Below, piece by piece: positions 36,100 through 44,640 of a stretch of DNA of 64,000 bases. The position numbers were made by a program, and so were the translations under genes. How positions within the stretch are numbered: position 1 is the stretch's first letter; every line of letters starts with the position of its first letter. The DNA is from Polyangium sp. 6x1 (GTDB taxonomy: Bacteria; Myxococcota_A; Polyangia; Polyangiales; Polyangiaceae): assembly GCF_029946515.1 (NCBI RefSeq), contig NZ_JARZHH010000005.1, positions 124,001-188,000 of the forward strand. The letters are read 5' to 3'. The notes under the pieces are model-generated. The model was not told the origin of the DNA. It did no database searches and saw nothing but the letters and a program-made list of their open reading frames with translations.

Positions 36100-37260
36100 T
36101 CAGCCCTTCTTCTTCTTGTCGTCCTCGTCGGACTCGTCTTCGTCCTCGTCCTCGTCGGACGCGTCCTCATCGGACTCGTCTTCGTCGGACTCGTCCTCGT
36201 CCTCGTCCTCGTCCTCGGCAGCCGCTTCGGCCTCGTCCTCGTCGTCCTCGACGATGGGACGGCCGCGATCGCGGCGCTCGTCGTTCTTCGTGAGCGCCTT
36301 GAACACGTCCTCGAGCTTCTGCGCCTCACGACGCATCTCGAGGAGCATCCAGCCCTTCGACACGATGAGCTGGAAGATCTCGGCGCGGATGTCGCCGTCC
36401 TGCGCGCCAGCGAGCTGGAAGCTGTGCGCGCGATCGTCCGTCGGCAGCTCCAGGACGCTCGTCACGCCGGGCAGCTTTTCGAGGGCCGCTTGCACTTCCT
36501 CGGCGGTCGGCGCCTTCTTCGCGGGGCCTCCCTCGAAGACGCGCTTCTCGTGCACCTGGACCACGTAACGGACCCGGCCGCTCTTCGCGCGGATCTCCTC
36601 GAGCGGGCCGTCAGCGACGATGCGCCCCTTCGAGACGATGATCGCGCGCGCGCACGCCTGCTCGACCTCGGACAGGTTGTGGGTCGAGAGGAGGATCGTG
36701 CGCTCCTTGCCGATCTCCTGGATGTACTTGATGACCTCGGCCTTCTCGTTCGGGTCGAGGTCGCTCGTCGGCTCGTCGAGGATGAGAATGGGCGGGTCGT
36801 GCACGAGCGCCTGGGCGAGGCCGACGCGCTGCCGATAGCCGTGCGACAGGTCGCGGATGTCCTTGCCGAGGCTCGTCGCGAGGCCGCAGACCTCGACGAT
36901 GTTCTTCATGCGCTTCTTGAACGTGGACGTCTCGAGCCCACGCATGTCCGCGACGAAGCTCAGGTACTCCCAGACGCTCATTTCCCCGTAGAGGGGCGCG
37001 CGCTGGGGCAGGTAGCCGATCTTCTTCCGGACCTCGAGGGGATCGTCGAATACGTCGTAGCCATGCACCCGCGCCGTCCCGCCGGTGGCGGAAATGAAGC
37101 AGGTGAGAATACGCATCGTCGTGGACTTGCCGGCGCCGTTCGGGCCGAGAAAGCCCACCACCTCCCCGCGGTGGACCTCGAAGCTCACCTTGTCGAGTGC
37201 GCGAAACGCCCCGTATCGTTTGGTGAGCCCATTGGCCTCGATCATCACGTCGGTAGACAA
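36100..37260 (-). CDS. ABC transporter ATPase (GldA-like) with acidic tail
   Basis: This ATPase has Walker A in FLGPNGAGKSTTMRIL, the signature DLSHGYRQRVGLAQAL, Walker B VHDPPILILDEPTSDLD and the switch histidine in LLSTHNLSEVE. After a C-terminal domain of about 75 residues, the last 60 residues are almost wholly Asp/Glu/Ser ending in DDKKKKG. This highly acidic tail is unusual for the family. The start is decided by a strong AAGGAGG five bases before TTG at 37260, so translation likely starts MSTDVMIEANGLTKRYG rather than at GTG 37287. ATG at 37245 is a possible alternative. It is the first gene of the four-gene operon. Confidence 0.92.
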   Translation of the reverse strand: MSTDVMIEANGLTKRYGAFRALDKVSFEVHRGEVVGFLGPNGAGKSTTMRILTCFISATGGTARVHGYDVFDDPLEVRKKIGYLPQRAPLYGEMSVWEYLSFVADMRGLETSTFKKRMKNIVEVCGLATSLGKDIRDLSHGYRQRVGLAQALVHDPPILILDEPTSDLDPNEKAEVIKYIQEIGKERTILLSTHNLSEVEQACARAIIVSKGRIVADGPLEEIRAKSGRVRYVVQVHEKRVFEGGPAKKAPTAEEVQAALEKLPGVTSVLELPTDDRAHSFQLAGAQDGDIRAEIFQLIVSKGWMLLEMRREAQKLEDVFKALTKNDERRDRGRPIVEDDEDEAEAAAEDEDEDEDESDEDESDEDASDEDEDEDESDEDDKKKKG

Positions 37261-37707
37261 TCCGACCTCCTTCGGTAGAGCGCGCACCTACGCGCCCTTT
37301 GTCGCTGCACGGTAAAACCAGATGAGGGCCCGCCAGAGCCGCACGGCGGCGCCCCTCGGCTCGGGATCACGCGATCTTTCGATCTGGCCCGAGAGAACGG
37401 CGCGCATCCTAGCGGTGGGCGGATCCGTGTCAACGCCATGGTGACGTCGATCGCGCGGCCCAAACCCTCGTCGAACGGCTTTATTCCCGGTCCGGGGCGT
37501 AGTTCGGCTTACGCGATCCGGCCAACGGACCGCGGAAGGGGTGAGGTGCGGGAAAGGGGCGGCGGGGCTGGAAGACGCGGGCGGCGCGGAAGCGGCGGGG
37601 AGCGCGGAGGGGAGCGACGTCGGGACGGACGGGCGAGAGGCGGGGGGCGCGTGGTAGCCTCCGGGGTCTTTCTTCGGCGCAGCGAGCGGCGAGCAGGAGG
37701 TTCCTTC
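37261..37707. other. Divergent intergenic region
   Basis: About 450 bases separate the ABC operon from the lipoprotein gene. It should hold both promoters, but no convincing -35/-10 pair is visible. The part from 37538 to 37660 is strongly purine-rich on the plus strand, with several runs of four or more G, which could form G-quadruplexes. A strong Shine-Dalgarno sequence AGGAGG lies near 37695-37700. No RNA gene or small ORF with good codon bias was recognised. Confidence 0.5.
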
Positions 37708-38811
37708 ATGTCCCTTCGAAAGCAGTGGTCTTTTCTCGGTACGAGCGCGGCGTGCGCGCTCGGGCTTTGTGTCGTCCTCTCGGCGGCGTGTCGAGCGGAG
37801 GAGAACAACAACCCCTCGGGTGGTGACGGCGGCAGCGGCGCGACAGGGGGCGCGGGGCCGGGATCCGGCGGCGCGGGCGGCCAAGGCGGCGCCGGCGGCG
37901 CGGGGGGCTCAGGCGACGGCGGCGGCGCGACGTGCGACGGCAAGGAAGTGACGATCGAGCAGATCACGAACGCGAAGGCGGCAGGTTCGGTCGGATCCGG
38001 GACGCCCGTGAAGGTGAAGGGCGCCGTCGCCATGAGCTCCAAGTTCCTCGTGTCGCAGAGCAACGCGGGCAACTGCCTCTGGGGCGTGTTCGTGTCGGCG
38101 CCGGGCCTGACGGAGACGCAGGCGTACTCCGGCGTGATGGTGCTGGCCTACGGCGTGCCCGCGGCGATCCCGCCCGGCGGCAACAAGGCGTACTGCCCGA
38201 AGCTGTCGAATTACAAGGAGGGCGAGCCGCTGCCGGGCGACGCGATCCCGGACGACGTGAAGCCGGGCGACGTGCTCGACATCACGGGCGTGGCCGATTC
38301 GTTCCTGCTCGCGGCCTGCGCGAACGAGATGAACGGCAGCAAGGTGCGGCAGACGCAGATCGCCTTCACGTGCGCGGTGGAGCGGACGGGGACGGCGCCC
38401 GTGCCGGCGCCGCACGCGTTCACGGACCCGGCGGACCTCCTGAAGCTCGCCTCGCCGACGGACACGGACTTCCACAACGCGTGGGGCGGCGTGAAGGTGC
38501 GGGTTTCGAACGTGAAACCCGTTCCCCAGCCAAACCCGGCGCCGATGGGGATGGGCGAGGTCGTGGTCGGCGACTACGGCCTGATCAAGCTGCAGGACTC
38601 GAACCTCGAGGTCGGCGACAAGATCTATTACCGCGGCTACGAGCAAAACGATTGCTACGCGGCGCCGGCGTTCTGGGACGTCAATATGACGTTCAATGCG
38701 ATCGACGGCTTCAGCTACCTCAACTATTGCACCTGGGGCCTGCAGCCGAACAACAAGTGCGCCGATTTCGATCCGAAGAGCGAGGACTGCGGGAACCTGA
38801 CCTGCCAGTAG
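37708..38811 (+). CDS. Secreted lipoprotein with Gly-rich linker
   Basis: The 367-residue product starts with a lipoprotein signal, lipobox LSAAC (Cys28). A Gly/Ala/Ser linker (about 38-75) follows, then a folded region of about 290 residues. Two repeated beta-type modules are suggested: GTPVKVKGAVAMSSKFLVSQ with PGDVLDITGVADSF, and VKVRVSNVKPVPQPN with VGDKIYYRGYEQN. These resemble OB-fold-like modules seen in some secreted bacterial proteins, but this is tentative. Nine cysteines after the linker suggest disulfides. ATG follows AGGAGG with good spacing. The frame is open upstream but lacks coding features. A hairpin terminator follows at 38829. Function unknown. Confidence 0.78.
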   Translation: MSLRKQWSFLGTSAACALGLCVVLSAACRAEENNNPSGGDGGSGATGGAGPGSGGAGGQGGAGGAGGSGDGGGATCDGKEVTIEQITNAKAAGSVGSGTPVKVKGAVAMSSKFLVSQSNAGNCLWGVFVSAPGLTETQAYSGVMVLAYGVPAAIPPGGNKAYCPKLSNYKEGEPLPGDAIPDDVKPGDVLDITGVADSFLLAACANEMNGSKVRQTQIAFTCAVERTGTAPVPAPHAFTDPADLLKLASPTDTDFHNAWGGVKVRVSNVKPVPQPNPAPMGMGEVVVGDYGLIKLQDSNLEVGDKIYYRGYEQNDCYAAPAFWDVNMTFNAIDGFSYLNYCTWGLQPNNKCADFDPKSEDCGNLTCQ

Positions 38812-38828
38812 AAGGCTCGAGACCAAGC

Positions 38829-38859
38829 GGCCCTCGGCGCGCGCTCGTCGCCGAGGGCC
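38829..38859 (+). terminator. Hairpin terminator after the lipoprotein gene
   Basis: A perfect 11-bp stem GGCCCTCGGCG / CGCCGAGGGCC with a 9-nt loop begins 18 bases after the stop codon. No strict T-run follows, only TATCTCTTTC further down, so it is a weak intrinsic terminator or an RNA-stabilising end. Confidence 0.55.
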
Positions 38860-38910
38860 GGCGCGTATCTCTTTCGCCCACGCCCCACTTCCGAGTACGC
38901 TCGGCGCATC

Positions 38911-40785
38911 ATGGCCGCCCGCCGTACGATCGCCGCGACAAGGCCGAGCCCCTCGCTCCAGGCGCTCCTCGGCCTCTCGGGGCTCCTCGCGCGCGGAAAG
39001 GCCGGCGGCCTGCTCTCCGAGGCGCTCGCGCTCGTCCTCGAAGGCGTGGGCGCCCAGCGCGGCGCCGCATACGAGGCCACCGCGGACGGACTCGAGCTCG
39101 TGGCAGACGTGGGGCTGCCCGCGACGTTGCGCGCCTACATCGGCACGTTCCCGAGCTCCGAAGTGCCCTGGTTTCCAGCGCAGACGGCCGCCAAAAAAAG
39201 GCGCGTCACGACGGAGATGGACGCCGGCGCGGCGCTCGCAGGGCGGATCGATCCGGAGCTCGTGAATGGCGCAGGCTGGAGCACGATCCTCGCCGCGCCC
39301 ATCATGATCGGCCGGGACGTGCTCGGCGCGCTGGTCGTCGCCGCGCCGTCGGCGGAGATGCTCTCGCCCGAGGCGCCGTTCGTGCTGGAGACGGCCGCGA
39401 ACATGCTCGCGATGTCGATGGCGCACGAGAAGGCGCGGGGGCACGCCGGGGCCGTCGCCGCCGAGGAGGGCAAGCCCGCGGCAGGCATGCACGAGCGGCG
39501 CGGCGCGGACGCGAAGCTCGCGCGGCTGGCGATCCTGGGCTCGCTCGCGGCGGGGTTCGCCGACGAGATGCGCTGGCCGCTGTCGTCGCTCGGCACGCAG
39601 CTCGAGGAGCAAGAAAAGCTCATCGGCCACCTGCGCGTGCGGTTCCCCGGCGTGGCCTCGGCGCTCGACGATCTCGCGCGGATCCAGGACGAAGCGACGA
39701 CGGCGCTGAAGTTCGCGCGGACGGCGGGGACACGGCTGCTCTCCGCGCTGGAGGATTCGAGCGCGAAGCCCGTGGATCTCGAGGATCTGGCGCACGAAGC
39801 CGCGGCCCTCGTGGAGCCCACGGCGCGCGCGCGGAGGGTCGATCTGCTGGTGACGGCCGTGCACGCGTCGTCGCCGGTCGTCGTGGGGAAACGGAGTGAT
39901 CTCGGTCAGCTCCTGCTGGCGCTGCTCACGAACGGCGTCGACGCCTGCGCGGCCGCCGCCGAGGCGAATGCGCTCGCCGGCGAGGAGGCGCAAAAGCCGC
40001 TCGTGTGCGTGACCGTGACGCGGGACAAGGAGCACGTCGTGGTGCGCGTCGAGGACGCGGGGCCAGGCGTGCCGCCCGACGTGCGGGCCCGCATTTTCGA
40101 CCCGTTCTTCACGACGAAAAAGGAGTCCCTCGGGCTCGGGCTCACGCTCGCGCGGCAGGTCGCCGTGGCGCACGGCGGGACGCTGGAGCTCGATCGGTCC
40201 GATCTCGGCGGCGCGCTCCTCAAGGTCGTGCTGCCGGCCGCGCCGGCGGGCGTGTCGGTGGCCCGCGACCGTCCGCCGCCGCCGTCCCGGCGCAAGCCGT
40301 TGTTCGACGCTCGGAGCTCCGGGTCGCCGGACGGCGCCCTGCGCCAGACGCCCTCGTCGCCCCCGGACGGCCCGGGCACGGCCCGCGACGGCTGGACCTC
40401 CGCCCCCAAGGCGATCGAGCAAAGGACGTCACGAAGGCCCGTCCGCGCGCCGCTGCCCGTCGGGAACGCGCTCGTGGTCGCCGCAGATACGGATGTATGC
40501 GCGCCCACGCAGCGGGTGCCGCGGACGCCGTCCGGGACGCAGTCCGCGCAGACGCCGAAGGTCCCGGCGGTGGTGACGTCGCACGGGTCGAAGACGACGC
40601 CGCGCGTGACGATCGTGTCATCACCGAGGCCGCAGGATTCGTCGCAGATCGTGACGCAGAAGGTGCCGCCGAAGGTGGCCCGAACGAGCACGACGCCCGG
40701 CGGGAGCGTGGTGCCGACCGCGCGGGTGCCCGAGGCGCCGCGAAAGGCGCCGCGATCACGCCGGCCGAAAGAATCGCCTCAATAA
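38911..40785 (+). CDS. GAF-histidine kinase lacking the phosphoacceptor His
   Basis: The 624-residue product has a GAF-like domain (about 20-170), a short dimerisation region and a HATPase domain (about 290-445) with N box LLLALLTNGVDA, G1 VEDAGPGVPP, F box FDPFFTTKK and G2 LGLGLTLA. The H box, normally like GxxAAGIAHEINNPL, reads GSLAAGFADEMRWPL: the phospho-accepting His is Asp (residue 218, codon GAC at 39562-39564) and the following Asn pair is missing. The ATP site looks intact. A long Pro/Ser/Thr/Arg-rich tail (about 450-624) without a receiver domain follows. It may act as a pseudo-kinase, heterodimer partner or phosphatase. No cognate response regulator is adjacent. Confidence 0.9.
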   Translation: MAARRTIAATRPSPSLQALLGLSGLLARGKAGGLLSEALALVLEGVGAQRGAAYEATADGLELVADVGLPATLRAYIGTFPSSEVPWFPAQTAAKKRRVTTEMDAGAALAGRIDPELVNGAGWSTILAAPIMIGRDVLGALVVAAPSAEMLSPEAPFVLETAANMLAMSMAHEKARGHAGAVAAEEGKPAAGMHERRGADAKLARLAILGSLAAGFADEMRWPLSSLGTQLEEQEKLIGHLRVRFPGVASALDDLARIQDEATTALKFARTAGTRLLSALEDSSAKPVDLEDLAHEAAALVEPTARARRVDLLVTAVHASSPVVVGKRSDLGQLLLALLTNGVDACAAAAEANALAGEEAQKPLVCVTVTRDKEHVVVRVEDAGPGVPPDVRARIFDPFFTTKKESLGLGLTLARQVAVAHGGTLELDRSDLGGALLKVVLPAAPAGVSVARDRPPPPSRRKPLFDARSSGSPDGALRQTPSSPPDGPGTARDGWTSAPKAIEQRTSRRPVRAPLPVGNALVVAADTDVCAPTQRVPRTPSGTQSAQTPKVPAVVTSHGSKTTPRVTIVSSPRPQDSSQIVTQKVPPKVARTSTTPGGSVVPTARVPEAPRKAPRSRRPKESPQ

Positions 40786-41348
40786 CCCCAGACGTATTCG
40801 GCGCGGAGGAAAGCGCCGATCATCTGGTCGACGCCGCCCTTCGGGCCGAAGAGGAGCACGCCGTAGCGGCCCGTCGCGCCGAGGGTAAAGCTGCGGCTGA
40901 CCTGGTAGTCGAGGCCAAACGGGACGGAGAGGCCGAGGCGGCCGCTCGTGCAGCCAGTCTCGCCGGCCGCGCCGCAAGGGTCGAGCGCCGAGACGGCGTA
41001 TCCGCCGGCCATGACGCCCACCCACGGGACCCAGCGCAGGACATCGAGGACGTACCCGACGCCCACGCCGCCGCCGGCGAGGATGACGGGCGGGGCGCCA
41101 GGGGCGAAGCTGCCGTCGACCTGGACGAGGAGGTTGAAGGCGTCCGTGAGGCCGTACGTGCCGTGCAGGGCCACGCCGAGGCCGTGGAGCGAGGTCGCCG
41201 TGGTGGGAATGCTCCCGCCGGGCAGGACGAGGGAATACCCGAGCCCGCCGCCGACGTGCCACTGCCGCTCGTAGGCCTCGGCCGCGGGCGCGAAGGCGAG
41301 GATCGACAGAATCGAAGCAAGGAGCAAAAGCGCGCGGGTCCGTCGCAT
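40779..41348 (-). CDS. Putative small outer-membrane beta-barrel protein
   Basis: This 189-residue product (from MRRTRALLLL) has a signal peptide ending near AAEAYE and then alternating hydrophobic/polar strands rich in Gly and aromatics, such as WHVGGGLGYSLVLPGG and FTLGATGRYGVLLFGP, ending in an aromatic residue (YVWGY). The pattern suits an eight-strand outer-membrane barrel. Two cysteines (DPCGAAGETGC) may form a loop disulfide. The frame is open six codons upstream to 41366. Its 3' end overlaps the convergent kinase gene by seven bases. It starts just after the large hypothetical gene on the same strand. Function unknown. Confidence 0.7.
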   Translation of the reverse strand: MRRTRALLLLASILSILAFAPAAEAYERQWHVGGGLGYSLVLPGGSIPTTATSLHGLGVALHGTYGLTDAFNLLVQVDGSFAPGAPPVILAGGGVGVGYVLDVLRWVPWVGVMAGGYAVSALDPCGAAGETGCTSGRLGLSVPFGLDYQVSRSFTLGATGRYGVLLFGPKGGVDQMIGAFLRAEYVWGY

Positions 41349-41369
41349 CGGACAGAGCGATAGCACCTT

Positions 41370-43517
41370 TTACAGGTCGAGGTGCCGCGCGAGCTCGAGC
41401 CGCGTCGGATCCGAGGCGACGCCGCGCAGGAATCGATAACGCGCCTCCCAGCGCGTCGCGGCCTCGGCGTCGCCGCGCATGCGCGCCGCGTCGGCCCGAG
41501 CGAAGGCATACGAGCGGAGCGAGAAGCGGCGCAGGTCGAAGGCCGAGACCGCGTCGAGCCAGATCTCCACGTCCCCCTCGGAAGGCGCGAGCAGGCGCCC
41601 CGCGAGCGCGAGGTGCACGCCGAGCCAGGGCGGAGCGTCGCCACGATCCCGCAGCGCCGCCCAGCGCGCCGCGTGGCGCAGCGAGGGATCCGCGCCCGCG
41701 AGGCCGACCCAGCCGTCGAGCACGCGCGCGACCCGCGCCGATTGCGCGATCGCGTCGCCGGCACGGTACGGCTCGAGCGGATTGCCGAAGCCGATCCACG
41801 AGAGCGCCACGCCGGCCTCGACGTCCGCCCACGAAGGCGGCGGCGCCGTCCTCGCGCCGAGCGCGGCGAGCTGCCAGCGCGCCCGCGCCGCGAGGAGCAC
41901 GTCACGGCAAGCCTCGGCCCGCGCCTCCGCGCGTTCGGCCGACGTCCGCGCCTCCTCGCGCTTGCCGAGCGCCATGGCGAGTTCGGACCGCTGGAGCGCG
42001 ACCGCCGCCGGGATCCGCGGATCGGAGGCGGCCTTGCCCGTGAGCTCGTCCTTCGCAGGTGCGTCGTCCACGGCGAGCTCCGCGAATGCCTTCTCCCGAT
42101 CACCGGCGAGCCGGAACACGTTCGATCGCACGAGCGCGCGTCCATGCGGCCCGAGTCCGAGCGCGGTCGCGGCCTCGTCCGCGGCGTTCGCCCCGGAGGC
42201 GGCGTCGCCCTCCCGCGCGAGCGCCGCCGCCGCTTCGAGCCAGAGCGCGCCTCGCGCCGCGACGAGCGCCTCCGCCGTCGCGCGGTGAGGGCCCTCCTTG
42301 GGCGCGCGGAGCTTCGCTTCGAGGCCGAGCACCCCGCGGGCCGCCGCCACGAACGTCGCGCCCGGGACCACCGGCGCAGGCTCCGCGTCGCCGAGCACGG
42401 GCCGCCGCTCGGCGAGCCACTCGGTCGCGGTCCACGCGATCGGCGCGGCGAGCGGATCCTCGTCCTCGCGCGCGCGCGAAAGCCGAGCGACCTCGTCCGC
42501 GTCGAGATCCGCGCCCGCCGCGATCATGGCCGCGAGCAGCGCGACGCGCGCGCCCGGTCCCCGCGGACCCCGCTCGAGGAGCGACCTCGCGGCAGCGAGG
42601 GCCCCCTGCACGGGCTCGGTCGCCTCGCCGTTCGCGCGCGCCGTCGCGAGGCGCAGCCGGAGGAGCGCGCGTTGCTCCACGGCGTCCGCGCCTCCTGCGT
42701 TCGGGTTCTCCGGCATCGGCGGCGGCGATGTCCCGACGCGCGCGGCGCAGGCGACGAGGAGCGCGCGGACCTCGCCGAAGTCCCGCGACATGCCCTCGTA
42801 CCGCCGCGAGGCCCGATCATCCTGCACGAACGGCAGCATCTCGAAGCCGCGCTTCGGATCATCGCCGGCGCCCATGCAGAGCATCACGGCGATCGCCGTG
42901 CGGTGGTCGTGATCCCGCGGATCGTAGTCGGCGTATTTCCGCGCGAGGGCCTCGGCGCGCTTCGGATCGGCTTCGAGCAGCGCCGCGCGTATCGCCGCGA
43001 TCCGCACGCGGAAGTCGAGCCACGTCTCGCCCCGCGCGAGCAGCGTGCGTCGATCGCCCACCGCGTCCGCTTCCCGCCCGAGATCCGGCGCGCCGACCGA
43101 GGGGCCGAGCTCGTCGAACACGAGCCGCTGCGAGCCGCTCTTCACGACCGCGGCTTCGAGGTCGAGCGCGTCCGCCGCCTTGGCCAGGCGCTCCGCCGCC
43201 CCCGCGACGGCCGCTTCGACGTAGTTCGCGACGGCCACCCGCGCGTTGAGCTCCTCGGCCCGGTAGCGCGCGCGGTTCGCCGTCAGCGGCAGGCGAGCCG
43301 GCAGGAGCATCCATTCCATCGGCTCGCGGCAGGTCAGGAGGTCGGGCGCCTCGGGCGACTCGAACGACCCGAGGCACGCCTTCGCCTCCCGCGTCCCGTG
43401 GGCGAGCATGAGCTCCGGCACCGTCACGAACGCGGCCGCTCCGGTGGCCAGGACGGCGACGCCGGCGAGCGCGACCGTCTGCGCCTTGCCGAGCTTCTTT
43501 TGCCGCGTCGCGCCCAT
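41370..43517 (-). CDS. Large helical hypothetical protein
   Basis: The 715-residue protein has a basic N-terminus (MGATRQKKLGK), one membrane helix (about 14-35) and an Ala/Glu/Arg-rich remainder predicted to be nearly all helix. Many segments resemble TPR/SEL-type hairpins (for example AALLEADPKRAEALARKYADYDP and AMALGKREEARTSAERAEARAEAC), but no canonical repeat array can be aligned by eye. No catalytic motif was found. It is probably an envelope-anchored scaffold facing the periplasm. The 3' end lies 21 bases before the barrel protein start, so the two may form a unit. Confidence 0.72.
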   Translation of the reverse strand: MGATRQKKLGKAQTVALAGVAVLATGAAAFVTVPELMLAHGTREAKACLGSFESPEAPDLLTCREPMEWMLLPARLPLTANRARYRAEELNARVAVANYVEAAVAGAAERLAKAADALDLEAAVVKSGSQRLVFDELGPSVGAPDLGREADAVGDRRTLLARGETWLDFRVRIAAIRAALLEADPKRAEALARKYADYDPRDHDHRTAIAVMLCMGAGDDPKRGFEMLPFVQDDRASRRYEGMSRDFGEVRALLVACAARVGTSPPPMPENPNAGGADAVEQRALLRLRLATARANGEATEPVQGALAAARSLLERGPRGPGARVALLAAMIAAGADLDADEVARLSRAREDEDPLAAPIAWTATEWLAERRPVLGDAEPAPVVPGATFVAAARGVLGLEAKLRAPKEGPHRATAEALVAARGALWLEAAAALAREGDAASGANAADEAATALGLGPHGRALVRSNVFRLAGDREKAFAELAVDDAPAKDELTGKAASDPRIPAAVALQRSELAMALGKREEARTSAERAEARAEACRDVLLAARARWQLAALGARTAPPPSWADVEAGVALSWIGFGNPLEPYRAGDAIAQSARVARVLDGWVGLAGADPSLRHAARWAALRDRGDAPPWLGVHLALAGRLLAPSEGDVEIWLDAVSAFDLRRFSLRSYAFARADAARMRGDAEAATRWEARYRFLRGVASDPTRLELARHLDL

Positions 43518-43600
43518 GTGGCGCCCTTCTTAGCTGATTTTCGGTCGGCGCTGCACGGGGAGCGATCCGTCCGGGGCTTCTTTCACGCCGCGTGTGGGCG

Positions 43601-44209
43601 TCAGATCACCGTCGACGCGACGGCGATCCCGGCCGCGATCGAGCCGAGGCCGGCGAGCATTTGCAGCCGCGGGCCGAGGGACGGGGCGACGCGGGTGAGC
43701 GAGCGCATCGGCCAGGCGACGAGCGCGGCGATGAGCGCCATGCCGATCACCGACGCGAGCCCGAAGACGCCGACGAAGATCAGCGCCGCCGTGCGCGCTT
43801 GCATCGTGCTCGCGACGAGCAACGTGAGCGCCGCGGTCCCCGAGGCGCCGTGCACGAGCCCGACCAGAAGGGGCCGCTTGACCGTCTTCGGAGGCGCGTC
43901 GTCCTCCGCTTGCTTCTGCCGGCGCGACACGAGCGCGCCGATCCCGAGCCCGACCAGCATCACGGCGACGGCGATGTCGAGGGCGAGGGCGATCGAGGGG
44001 GGAACGGTCGCGCCCGACGCGACGAGCGCGCCGCCGACGAGGACCATCACGGCCCCGTGCCCGAGCCCCCAGAGCGCGCCGGACCAGGCCGCCCGTGCGA
44101 CCGTGCCGCCGCGCGCCACGAAGGTGCACACGGCTGCGACGTGATCTGCCTCGAATGCATGCTTGAGCCCGAGACCAAGGCCGAGGACGCTCGCCGCCAC
44201 GACGGACAT
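43601..44209 (-). CDS. Nickel/cobalt transporter-like protein (UreH/NiCoT type)
   Basis: A 202-residue membrane protein with about six helices. The first helix carries GLKHAFEADHVAAV, the HX4DH signature of nickel/cobalt transporters. A second metal-site-like element is GLGHGAVMVLVGG, and GLVHGASGTAALTLLVAST follows the cytoplasmic His-free loop with SRRQKQAEDD. These three elements are typical of UreH/HupE-like permeases. ATG at 44209 is chosen; an in-frame GTG lies nine bases upstream. No urease or hydrogenase genes are visible, so the metal and its user are unknown. Its upstream region contains a 52-bp tandem repeat. Confidence 0.85.
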   Translation of the reverse strand: MSVVAASVLGLGLGLKHAFEADHVAAVCTFVARGGTVARAAWSGALWGLGHGAVMVLVGGALVASGATVPPSIALALDIAVAVMLVGLGIGALVSRRQKQAEDDAPPKTVKRPLLVGLVHGASGTAALTLLVASTMQARTAALIFVGVFGLASVIGMALIAALVAWPMRSLTRVAPSLGPRLQMLAGLGSIAAGIAVASTVI

Positions 44210-44253
44210 GGCGGGCACCGTAGCACAGCCTCCGGCGTCTGTGTCACGCGGGG

Positions 44254-44357
44254 TTTGGGGCGAAGGGCGCCGTGAGGCGACCCGGAGCCCCAAGCGTAGA
44301 CCCGATTTGGGGCGAAGGGCGCCGTGAGGCGACCCGGAGCCCCAAGCGTAGACCCGA
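44254..44357. repeat. Perfect 52-bp tandem duplication
   Basis: Two identical 52-base units lie head to tail (44254-44305, 44306-44357). Each contains TTGGGGC near its start and GCCCCAA about 25 bases later, so each copy can form its own hairpin. They sit between the zinc-ribbon gene and the nickel-transporter gene, upstream of the latter. Absence of any mismatch indicates a recent duplication. Confidence 0.9.
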
Positions 44358-44372
44358 TTCCGCACGCTCGCT

Positions 44373-44603
44373 TCACCAGGGAGGCCGACCCGAGGGCGGG
44401 GGCGGGGGAGGCTTGGCCGGGAACGACAGGCCGCAGTCCTCGCAGACGACCGCGATGTCGAGCCCATCGAGGAAGGGGTTTTGCCGGCGCTTCGGAGGCG
44501 TCGCCCGACCGCCGCAGCGCGGGCAGCGATCGACCGACGACGGGTCGATCGACGCCGGAGCGACGGCGACCTGGGGAGGCGGAGGCGAAGAAGCAGACCC
44601 CAC
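44373..44603 (-). CDS. Small zinc-ribbon protein
   Basis: The 76-residue product has a Pro/Ala-rich N-terminus and two knuckles, CPRCGG (about 28-33) and CEDCG (about 54-58), spaced as in a zinc ribbon, then a Pro-rich end (KPPPPPPSGRPPW). Start is GTG at 44603, 37 bases after the lipB stop on the same strand, so it is likely the last gene of the HD-GYP/lipB operon. Short zinc-ribbon proteins often bind nucleic acid or a protein partner; no function can be assigned. Confidence 0.65.
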   Translation of the reverse strand: MGSASSPPPPQVAVAPASIDPSSVDRCPRCGGRATPPKRRQNPFLDGLDIAVVCEDCGLSFPAKPPPPPPSGRPPW

Positions 44604-44640
44604 GAGTCACGAGGATCGCATGAAGCGTGCTGTGCGGGAA

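Noticed and set aside
37538-37660. Purine-rich G-run region as an RNA gene or riboswitch
   Set aside because: No conserved helices or known fold could be recognised; base bias alone is not enough.
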